A stretch of DNA of 64,000 bases from Bactrocera neohumeralis (taxonomy: Eukaryota; Arthropoda; Insecta; Diptera; Tephritidae), in contig NC_065923.1 of the NCBI RefSeq assembly GCF_024586455.1, positions 69,227,076-69,291,075 of the forward strand. The letters run 5' to 3'. Below the pieces are notes generated by a model. That model made no database searches. It was not told the origin of the DNA and saw nothing but the letters and a program-made list of their open reading frames with translations. Made by a program: the position numbers and the translations under genes. Positions 27,401-39,400 of this stretch are shown piece by piece (positions within the stretch are counted from its first letter, which is position 1; each line of letters begins with the position of its first letter).

Positions 27401-30400
27401 ATGTACATATTTACATATTCGTGGTGTGCATAATGAGGCGCCCGGCGCAATACTGTAGGTATATGCCGGCAACTCTTTATTGCGCGAACTCGGTAATTTA
27501 CCTAATTGACATTATGCGCAATTTGATGTCAATGTGACTTTTACTTTCCGCTGAATGCAAAATGAAAGTTAGCAGACTTTAAATGATCGCGATCAATACT
27601 GCATGAAGGTTATTTGACGGATAAGAGGGTACGCTTTTAAGTGCTTGGAAGACATTGTTCTTCTTCTTCTTCATTTTTGACACTACCACCCTGGGTAGGT
27701 CAGTGCCGAGAGATCGCTATGCACTTGGTTTTGGTCTTTGGTGCCTGCCATTGGATACCTGAAAGCCCCTGCTTCAGTTGTCCATCCATGGGTCTCCAGT
27801 CGAAGAAGCATTTCGTTGGAGCATCATCTTTCATGCGAACGACATGACCTAACCAGCGCATTCGTTGGTTTTTTATGCGCTTAACTGTATCCATATATCC
27901 GTAAAACTCATAACGTTCATGGTTCCATTTTCTTCGCTATTCATCGCTCACGCGGACGACACCAAAAATCTTGCGAACAACAGTTCTCTCGATTGCTTTT
28001 TCTTCTCGGGTGGTCACGGTCCATGTTTCTGTGAAGTATAATAGGGCTGCAATAATGAGATCTTTATAGAGCGTACATTTTGTTCGTCGAGAGGGGGACC
28101 TGCTTTTCAGCTGCCTACTGACCACAATGTCGCACCTGTTGGCTAGAGTTATTCTGCGCCTGATTGGATTATTGGTTGGCTCCGAAATATACAAAGTCTT
28201 GAGCTTTCTAATATATAGTATATCAACCTACAGTGACGTGGTTCCCAAGACGCGCGGAATTTTTTTATATAGCCTTCAAGCACTTTGCTTGCTCTCGTTC
28301 ACCACAAGACCAACTTCTTTCGCAATCTCGGCTCACAACTGATTTCTCTTGAGAAGCCAACTATAAAAGCTTTTTTACTTGGAGTTTACATTTTAAAATC
28401 TTCTAAGAAAAACTATTGATGTTATAGCTATATTATTCCATTCACATATTTCACTATATACACTATACAATTATTTCATTTACAATATATATTAACATAA
28501 AATATATATCACTTTGTATACTTTTGACAATGACAAATGTTCAGCCTTCACAAAACAACAGTTATTATAATGTTAATACAATGGCGTAACGCTTCGCAGC
28601 ACTAATTATTATAGTGTAGACTGAAAACTGTAGCTACCTCAATGTCATTATCATTATTATTTGCAATACTGCTCTCTAAATAAAGTAGATACTCACATGA
28701 GATAGCGGCAGTGTGATGAATTTAGCAGTGCTTGAGATTTAAAAATTTTGCTTTGCTGAAATAATAATGCATGGGCTTTTTCGCACTTATTTTCCTTAAT
28801 TTGAGTAGACTATAGACGAACTGCATCCCACTTTTTTTCATATTAGCCTATATCTCCAACAAATATGTCTCTGTAGTGCCCCATCAAATCAGTATTCATC
28901 AATGATGTGCAAAAACTTCAGTTAATATCAACACTATGAAGGCAAAAACCAGAATTGGGTTTAGTAGCCGAATGGAGTTAATATTACGCTAATGGCTGGG
29001 CAAATGTCAACAGCAAGTTCTCGCATCAAATCGAGATACCAATTGCAGACAGGTCTGTTCCCACCTGATCCCCCCGTTCGTTAAGAGAGGACGTTACTTT
29101 TCTATTGCCTACTCAATCCAAAGTACACCTGTTGGCAAGACGTGTTTAATGGGGTATAGTCATGCTTCGGAGTAAGCAGTTACAGTCGTAGGGCTATACA
29201 CAATTCCTACTTATACGTCCTCGCCGCACACCCTGGAAACGTGAGTAACCTTTTTAGGAAGTTTTAGCTGAGATACTCTGACAATTTCGGTTTAAGGGTT
29301 CGCTGATATTAAGCGTCTATTAACCAGAAAAACGGCTGCGAGCGGGCGTCGGTCCCGAAACAAGTGCGTATAAAGCTCTATATTATTCACCTAGCGTGAA
29401 TTTGGGACCCGTCACATAGAAACCACTCCCAATGAAAAAGAAACAACAGCCATAAGCATTAGTAAACTCGCAAAATCTTGAACGTACTTTGAACGAATCG
29501 AGGATGATATCTGCAACTAAAGCGAGCTCTACTGTCCGAGCATAATGTGTATTTGACGACGCTATCGTCTCTGGTTTGTAGAATGCCTCGGCCATACAAC
29601 CCGATAAGTGATCACGTCGGAGCTTCTTAAACTAATTTATAGCTGTCGCAATCGAAGCAGAATATACGGTAGCGTCGAAACGATTTTCCTTCCAAAAATA
29701 AGCATTGATGAAGCCACTAATACGGATTCTCTCCCATTGTTTTAATTCCGTAAACGCGTTTTTCATCGCAAAACAAAATTACAAGTCCGATTTCAGTGAA
29801 ATTTCGTACTGATCGGACCGCCCTCCTTTATAAAGTGGCTACCAATAGGAGCGACGTGGTATTAAAATGAAATAGAAGATTACAATTTGTACAAAATGGA
29901 CTCCGTTTTTCCTTTTTTGTCGTGCAGATAATTTTATGCCATTTATGTTGACGGTTCGATTTGTATATCTCCACGTTTTTACGTCAATTTTCTCTCACCT
30001 GTTAGCATTTGGGCTTGAATTTAGGCTATAGTGCGTCTTTTATAGTTACCTTTGAGCTCCTCGGTTGTTGTCTGATTGGAATAAACTTTTGATTTACCAT
30101 ACATATGTAACATAGAAAATAATCTAGAGGCGTTAAATCACACAATTTTGGCAACTTTGCGCCCAAAATGAGGCCAACGTGTGGCGGCGCACCGTATTAT
30201 TGGAAATGCAAATCGTCGGCGTCGATTTCAGCAAATTCCGGAAAAAGTGTTCAGTCAACATCGTGTTACAACAAACACCTTTGATGGTAACGGCATTTAA
30301 TTTGACACTAATCCATACACAAACATTGCCGCCGAGAACTGTCAAACTCACGTCACCCCTATTGGTGGACGATGTAAATTCAGCATACCTTCTAGTTATA

Positions 30401-33400
30401 ACCAAAAAATAAACTAACGAAAATTGCACTCAACGGATGCACCATCTGAGACCAACATTTGAAAGAGATAATCTGCAAAAATTAAATGCCAAAGAGTGTT
30501 CCTTCGAATGATAACAAACGTTCCCCTTTAAATTTAAAGTTTCAGTGAAGTAGCAAACCTCGAAATGAATCACCCTTAATTAGAGTGCTACATATTTGGA
30601 TGTATCATATACATAAGTACCATATATATACGAGTATATGTATATATATGAAAATATTTCTATGTATATTTCCAGTTAATCGTTATTTTTGCAAAATCTT
30701 ATCTTTATAGCTTAGACGTGTATATATATACACATAGTTATATACTTATTTACATACTAAGTCCTTAAAATTTGTGCAAGTTGAAGGTGAAACTGCTTTG
30801 CACGCTTGTAGTAGATTACAAAAACTCTGCTATATACAAACGTTTAAATAAATATGAAACTGTTGTTTCCGTGCTAATCTGACGTTTTTAGATTACTTTG
30901 TATTTGCGCTGTTTTAAATTTAAATAAACATACATATTTTGTAGTATTAACATACCTTGGATTGTGCACGAACCTTCCTGAAAAACAATAAACAAAAACA
31001 AGCAAGGAATTTATTCATTCCAAGCAAAAATGTGCGCCGTTATAAGAAAAACACACGCTCCCAATTTTGTTAAGATTGCTCACATAATTAGCTGGCGTAT
31101 GCGGCTTAAAGATACCCGGAAGTTCGAAAATCTTTATATTAGGTATATGGAAGCTAAAGGAAGTATTGACTCGATTTGAATCATTTTTGACACACAGATA
31201 AACTACTATCAGGAAAGTATTTTCACTGCATAACAATTATATATACCACACATTGACCGATATTTTCGGTAAAATGTCAACTATAAACACCTGTGTTCAC
31301 ATATTCAGTACCTAAGGGCTTGAAAAGTTTCGTTTCGATATGAGCAATTTTTTTCCATAAGATACATTTCATGGAGTCTCTGACGTTTCTTTCTGAGTTT
31401 TACAATCTGCTTGACAAACTAAATATATATTTCGTTTAATTACGACCAGTGATTATTCCCTGAAGTTTAAAAAAGGGATAAATTCTATTTTAACCTTTCA
31501 AGATGAGCTGTGTTAGGCTTCCCAAAGGCCCAAAAAAACTCGTAAGCTAGATTAATTGTAAACATTAGTTCATTAGAAGCTTTTCAGGAACATCAGAATT
31601 CAAGTAGAGCTCAAGATTTTCAGTATTTCCTCTACATTCTCTGAAGCTTGAAGAAACGTTCTTTCGGATAACCAGCTTTTTCAGTACTTTCGAAGTCTTT
31701 CCAAAGAGCCAAATCCTTAAAATATTTTTCAAGAACATTATAGGTCAAGTAGAGCTCGATATTTTAGTATTTCCTCTGCATTCCTTGAAGATTGAAAGAA
31801 CGTTTTTTTCCGATATGGAGCTTTTAGTAAAAAAGAGATTTTGCACAGAGATTTCTTAGTCTTTCAAAGAACTAATGCTTTAAAAGAGTACTGAGAAGGA
31901 CCACAGTTCTAATAGAGCTCGGTATCTTCAGTATTTCCTTTGCATTCCCTGAAGCTTGAAAGATGGATCTTTCAGATAATGTAATGTAAGATCTAAAGTT
32001 CGAGTAAGACTGAGTTCGAAATAAAATATTGATATAGAGAGCGCATCTTCTACACATTATTAACAATCTTCCAAAGTAATCGTAATCATACTGCTTCCAA
32101 AAACTAAATATCTGGTGCGATCCGAGTTTCAGGCAGATTGATGCTCTATCTTATCGGTATCTATTACGCGTGTTGTGTAGAGTTCATTTGTATGTTGGTC
32201 TCAGATTTTGGTTACAAAGAATTACTATGAATGTGGTAGAAGAATATTTAGAATCCCCGCTATTAATATATTCAAGTAACTACTTATGACGGGAATTCCC
32301 TAATCCCAACAGAATTCATTAAATCCCCGCTATTAATATATTCAAGGCCAAATTCATGATGGCAATTTGCTAATCATCCAATTGTCTTTTAACCACAAAA
32401 CATTCATCAATTAATTATAATTCTTGTTTTAAACAAAATTCGAATTAAATGCTAAGCGGTTAAAGGTAACTGTTACGAACAAGAAACAGAACAGAACGAA
32501 ACATTATTATAGCAAAGTACGCGCGGAAATCAGCGCGTGATCTCGCATCCACTCTGCAGTACCTAAAATCGATTAGCGCTGATCGATATCAACTTTGTGC
32601 TTGACTCAACTCTGAGCGTCCACTCTTCAGGCACCCACTACTAGAGTGTTATACCCTTGACAGTTGATTTTTTTCAGGTAATTTCTTGAGCAATACTGAA
32701 ATTAATTCCAGCTAACAAGACTCCAATTTCAACAAAAAAAGGAAAACAAATAATAATAATGAAAAATACGCAAAAACTGTACTGTGTCAAAAACAAAACA
32801 AAAACAATGCAATGGAAAGTCCAAATATGCGATTGCGCACAAATACAGTTACTCATACAACCTGTGTGGCATACTAAACGGACGCTGACTTTATAATCAA
32901 TACAGAAATCCGTTGCACTAAAGCCCTGCATGTAAATGGCACAAAAACATACACACATACAAACATGATGACACAAAAGAATGTGGAAAATGTTAATAAT
33001 AAATTCAATTTTGTAAACAAGTAAACAAAAAACGTAATTTACATATATAATATGAAGAAAAAAACGTAAACCTCGGCTGCACTGCAGCTTTAATACCCTA
33101 CACTGGTGCATTTCTTATAGCTTAAGAGGGAATAAACAAGTTTTTATCTTGATTTTGAATATAGCTCAGTTTGTATGGTAGCCATATGACATATAACCTT
33201 TTTTTGGAGATTGTAGCGTTAGCTTGGACAATAATCTGTGCCAAGTCTCGTGGAGATATCTCGTCAAATGGTAAATATGTCCATACAAGAAACTGATAGT
33301 TATCATATAGTTAACTTATAGTTATCCTATAGTTAACTTATAGTTATAATATAGCTAACCTATAGTTATCTATAGCTAACCTATAGTTATCCTATAGCTA

Positions 33401-36400
33401 ACCTATAGTTATCCTATAGTTAATAGTTTATAGTTATCCTATAGTTAACTTATAGTTATCCTATAGTTAACCTATATTTATCCTATTGCTAACCTATATA
33501 ACTAACCGATATCTGTGTCCCACCAAATGAGCAAGCTGCTTGATAAGAAAAACACGCGCCCTAAATATCAGATAGATATCTCAAAAGCTGTGGGACTATT
33601 TCGCGTACAGTCGAATGGACATAGCTAAATCCACTCAGCGCGTTAAGCCGATCAGTTATAGCTATATAAGGTTTTGGACGTTTCCTTCTGAATATTACAA
33701 ACTGTAACTTAGGGTATAAAACACACAAAAGAAGCGCAGAAGAATGCATAAAAGCACTAAAATCATAAAGAAACGCTGAAGAAATGCTTTTAGTGCAAAC
33801 AAAACACGCTTAACATTGGAATAACTTTAGTCAAAGGCAGTCACTTTGATTTATGTACCCTTTATGCCTGTAACCTTATTCATGTTTTTATAAAGTTTGT
33901 AAAGCAACTGTAAGTTCTTGAGTAAGATTATTCACACCGCGTACGCTTAAGGACGCTTTCATGGCTTATGGAAACTTTTTTAAATTTATTTCCATGACTG
34001 GACACGGAATGATATAAAAAAGAGCAGCCTGCGCAGAGATTACTGGAGCTATTAAGTCATGTCCGATCGGGGCGCTTAATATGCTCCTTCTTCAGCTGCC
34101 CATCGACGTGTATACTCGGAAAGTAAACACAAGTTATGCTATCAGAATAAAGGAATTAGGAGATTGAGACCGGAAAGATTATGGACATTGCGGCATACTA
34201 AAGCAGTTAAACATAAGTAAATCAGACTATGTTCTCCAATGCTTAGTTTTCAATAGTTACTTTCGGGTGACGATACCCTCTAGATGTGCGAAGAGAATAG
34301 ATTTAGTAGGGGTGGAGGAGGTTATTACCTCTATCTATACCGACGGGACCAAAATTCACTGAGGTGTAGGAATGGAGGTACACTTCATCGATCTTCATAT
34401 CTTCATTTCTAGCCGCCTACCAAACCCTGCACCAACTTCCAACCGGAAATACTAGGTATAGAGCAAGGCTGTAGGATTCTAATAACTACGGGAGGATTCA
34501 AAAAACTCAAAAAAGTCGGCATTGCTGGCTTTGTCGACACCACAGAATGATTCCAGTCAGTCAACAACTGCAGAAATGCTTTAAGCTCACTAGCAGATCA
34601 ACTCCACTTGTCTGTAATTCGGGTTCTCTATCACAGGAACATTTTTGGCAACGAAAAGGCAGACGAGTAGGTAAAACTAGACTGCGAACGATCAAAAGAG
34701 AGCTTGATATACATTTTGAAAAAATAGCTCAGAGGCAGAAGGGACTCAATACAAAGTTGCATGATACTCAAGGCAGATATGCTACAAATATGACAGGAAT
34801 AGAACCAAGGAACCTACTAATTAAGTCCAGGAATTGTATATACATACTTAGCTGTAAGTCTAATGAAGCACTGGCCTTCTGGGGAACATACCCTTAAAAT
34901 TGACCACCATATAATATTTGCCGCTGTGAACGCCCAACTCTACCACAAACTCGACACAGAATACTTGGAACCCATCAGGCACCAAACTTTGAATGATTGT
35001 CCACAAAAATCATAAAACAGTTTAATTGAGAGAATGAAATGGTTTGAACGCAACGATGAAACGGGATAGCAAGATTGTAAGGTTCTACGATAGTAGATAA
35101 AAATGGCGCATCTAACACTAATTGAACCCAAATGGAATTACTCCTTCCTACCTACCTACCTTTCATTACTAAGAACGAAGTCAAAAGTATGGGTTGAGAG
35201 AAGTTCTATCCGATAGAACTACATCGCTATCTATCGATAACAAAAAAGTCCATCTGAATTGATCTTTATTGGCGTAGACAACGCTTAGGCGGGTATAGGC
35301 GAGTTTATAATAGCGTGCCAGTAGTTCTTACTTTTCGCTGTTTGGCGCCATTTGGAGATTCCAAGTGTAGCCAGGTCCTTCTCCACCTGTTCTTTCCGAC
35401 GGAGCACAAGTCTTCCTCTTGCTCTGCTTCCCCCAGCGTGTACTACTTCGAATACTCTCAGTGCTGGAGTTTTCCATCCATTCGGACGACATTAATGTCA
35501 CCAGTGTAGCCGCAGTAGAACGATGGAGCCATGTACAGAAGTTCACGCAAGTGAGGAAAAATGTCTGAGCGCCATTCACTTGGTAGTGACCAGAAACGAT
35601 TATTTTACATATAACTCAAGCAGCTCACAGCTTCCGGTCTTAGACCAAGTATCTTCTGGATAGCCAAGAAACATCTGTTTGATGGCGAGCTAAAGTGAGA
35701 AGGCGAATCATCCCTCCCAAGGGTTGTGCGGTGGGTTTGGAACCCGCCACCTAAAAGGATTCTAGACAGCAGTTACTGTTGGCTCCCGCATACATTTAAG
35801 CCGCAAAGATTTTGAGTTTGAGGCTCTCCAATTGCATGTCAGAGCCCCCAACACATTGCCTGTCACATCTCTCACCTAACAAGCACTCCCCTCTCACTTG
35901 CTCTAGAGCTGTTAGGAGTTCGTTAACATAAAAATTCTTTAAATCACGTGTTTCTTGTTATCATGGCAAGAAGGAGTGTATCTCGATCCCTAGCATAGCG
36001 GCGCCGTGTTCAACTCTCATTTTGTATGTAAATAAATAATTGTTTTTATTATTGTTGTTGACATTTTGACATTATGCCGGAATACCTGCACGTGTAGACG
36101 TAAACGTAATGGCTTAACGCCGACAATTATGGGCTAACGCCATATTTAATGTGTCTCAAGGCGCTACACACTTGGCTGGCTGACAGACGTTGAGTAATTA
36201 AAAAAACAATTTTGACGCTGAATGTGCGACTGCGCTAATTCTATTTCTGTTGACAATATTGCTGAGTTGTTGCTTTTGTAATTTTATGCTATCGTATAGC
36301 AAGAACGTTCGTCAGCTGAGGTGCTCTGTATTGCGTATAACTTTTTTATGGTGTTGACTGCAAGATTAGCAGTTACACTTTAGATTACTTCACACTTCTT

Positions 36401-39400
36401 CTTTTTGATTTATATTGGTTTTGTAGGTTATAAGCCGCGTGAAAATGCTTCCGCGTTGTGCGCATATACAAGTACATCCTCAAATACTAGACTTGCACCC
36501 CGAGACTCCTGTAGTCAACAATCTGCACACTTAGGCTTTTATTATCAGCTAAATTGTCTTAATACATCTTCCGGGATTTTGCGGCGTCTAGACTAAATAT
36601 ACTCAGTTTGCCTTCCGGTTTAATTTGTGTATATTTGATAAATTTTGTTCAAATAAATTTATATAAATAGTTTTTAGGCATTATTCTCGCACTATTTTCT
36701 AGATCTCTTCGAACTGCTTTAATGCCTGGAGAACATCGTGCTTTAATCTCATCATAAAATGGTCCATATTCTCGGATTACTTTAGTGCACTGACCAAAGC
36801 TGTGCACCTTAGACCAAAGCTTGCTTTGAGACCTTTTTACTATCCGAAGTACCCTCAAAGTTCCGACCAATTGCAAAAAAGTCGATGATTACTGAAAATA
36901 ACTTTGAGTACAAAGTTGGTGTACCCAGTGGTCGGGATTCCCAACTGAAAATTATTTAGTACTAGTTTTTCACAGAACCGACACGGATATTATGTGCCTA
37001 AACCAAGTGTTTATTCCAAGTTTCTGGACCTACCAACCGCTCACGACACAAATTTTTCTTCTTTACAGGCGTAGACACCGCTTACGTTCTAGTTATAGCC
37101 GCGTTAGCAAGAGCGCACCAGACGTGCCGAGTGCAGTCATGTTCGTTCTTCTCGATCTGATTTCTGCAACGAAGTATAGATCTTCCTCTTCCTCTGGTTC
37201 TACCAAGAACAGAATACTTTCAAAGCTGGAGTCTCTTGATTCGTTGAACTATGTTAATGTCGACTCAAAGTAATATTATCCGAATTCGATCCAGCTTCGA
37301 GGCTCAATTCTTTTTTTTTAGAAAAAACAGAAAGTTCAAGTTTAGTTTGAAATGTTTATTATCGTTCGAAAGAATATTCTTTGGCATATATTACTTGAAG
37401 GTTATCTCTTTCAAATGTTGCCCGCGGCTACGTCTCAGATGGTACATAGGAAGAGTCCAATTTTCCATTTTCATGCGAGCATTTCGACTGGTGACTAGCG
37501 AAGGACAGGCGTGATATTTTCCCCAAAAACTGATTTAAAGCGAGATTGTCCGCATAGAGGTTAGACCTTACATATCCCTACAGGAAAAAATCTAACGATG
37601 TGATATCACACGATCTTGGTGGTCAATTGACCGGCCCAAAACGTGAAATTATCTACTCACCGAAGTGTTCTCTCAATAAATTTATTGATTGATATGATGT
37701 GTGGGAAGTGGCGCCGTCTTGTTGAAACCAAATGTCACCGAGATCACGAGCTTCAATTTCAGGCATCAAATAGTCGGTTATCATGGCTTGATAACGGTCA
37801 CCATTGACGGTTACGTTTTCACCGACGTCATTTTTGAAGAAATATAGACCGATGATTCCTCCTGTCCACAAACCACACTAAAACCGTTGTTTCTTCTGGA
37901 TGAAGTGGCAGCTCTTGAATCTCTTCAGGTTTCTCTTCGTCCCAAATGCGGAAATTTTGCTTGTTGCCATACCCATTGAGTTAGAAATGGATCTCACCGC
38001 TGAACAAAATTTGGCTCGACAACTACCGATCTTCTTAGAACTTCGCAAGAGCCCATAGAGCGAAGCCATGTCGCTTGGGAAGGTCGAGCGGCTTCAGTTC
38101 TTGCAAAAGCTGTATTTTTACGCTGTTAATTTAGTATCTCGACGTAAAATCCGCCAAGTCGTTCCAAACGTCGGTACGAGTTGCACTTTTGACTTGGACA
38201 AAATTTTATTTCTTTGTTCAAAGTTGAGCTCAAAACACTCTATACTTTAGCACTATTCGCCTAAGCAACTCTTCATACTTTTTTCTTACAGATGCTTCTT
38301 TGGACGCTGTGCCACTCTCAGCCAATGTCTGCCTCTCGCCAAAGTCCATGCTACGTCTAGTCGTCGACCATGATGATCTACACAATCGCAAACTCTACAA
38401 GACTTACACAGCGGATGATGTTACGAAGGCGCACAACTCCGAAGATGAATATAACGAGTTCATCAACGATGTACAGTTAACACCGGTGGCGTTCATGAAA
38501 CTCTGTCCAGCGCTGTTGGCGCAAATTGATCAGCATGTCTGCATACGGCCAGCGCCGCTCACCAACGGCATGGATGCCAAGCAGGCGCTGTGGAATGGTG
38601 AGTTCATATACATATATAGACGTTGTATTTACTGCTAACTAACGCTATTTTTCTAACCGTCAGCTTGGATATACGCCAGCATATCGATATTCATACTCTC
38701 CGCCTGCGGACTGCTTGGTATTTTGCTGGTGCCGCTCATGAAAACCGTCGCATATCAAGAGATTTTGAAATTCCTCGTCGCCGTTGCCATCGGCACGCTA
38801 GCCGGTGATGCCTTAATGCATTTACTGCCGCACGCGCTGGTGCCCGACCATGATGATGACCACGATGAGCATGCGGTCGAAACCGCCGAGTCGGCGCATG
38901 ATTCACATGAGGCAGTTTGGATCTGCGCCTGCGCTTTCTTCACTTGTATCTTCATGTACGTCTTGGAGCATATATTGCCGTTATTGCGGGGTGACAGCGC
39001 TGGCGGACATGGGCACGCGCACGGACATGGACACTCACATGGCGGTCACGCGCATAAGCAAGAACACGCGCATAAACAGGGACACGCGCATGCGCACCAC
39101 GCAGAGCAGGCGCAGCATGTAAAGCATGCGCACCACGCCGAACAAGCGCCGTCAGAGAAACCAACTGATAATGTGCTCACCGCCAACATCGTAGCGCCGG
39201 TCAATAACGATGCAAAAGAGATCAATATCATGTTGAATGAAACGAAAAAGGATGAGAAAACGCCGAATCGTCCATTGACGCCTGTAGCCTTCATGGTCGT
39301 CATCGGCGATGGTCTACATAATCTCACCGATGGCCTCGCCATTGGCGCCGCTTTCGCCAGCGATCCAGTAACCGGCATGGCCACCGCCTTCGCCGTGCTC

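Noticed and set aside
32674..33111. 145-codon minus-strand frame, cysteine- and phenylalanine-rich
   Set aside because: No family resemblance, AT-rich chance composition, overlaps the leader of a dispersed repeat, and no splice or promoter context.
38850..39384. Overlapping frames on both strands across the Zip71B His-rich loop
   Set aside because: Shadows of the biased His codons in exon 4; no independent evidence of coding.
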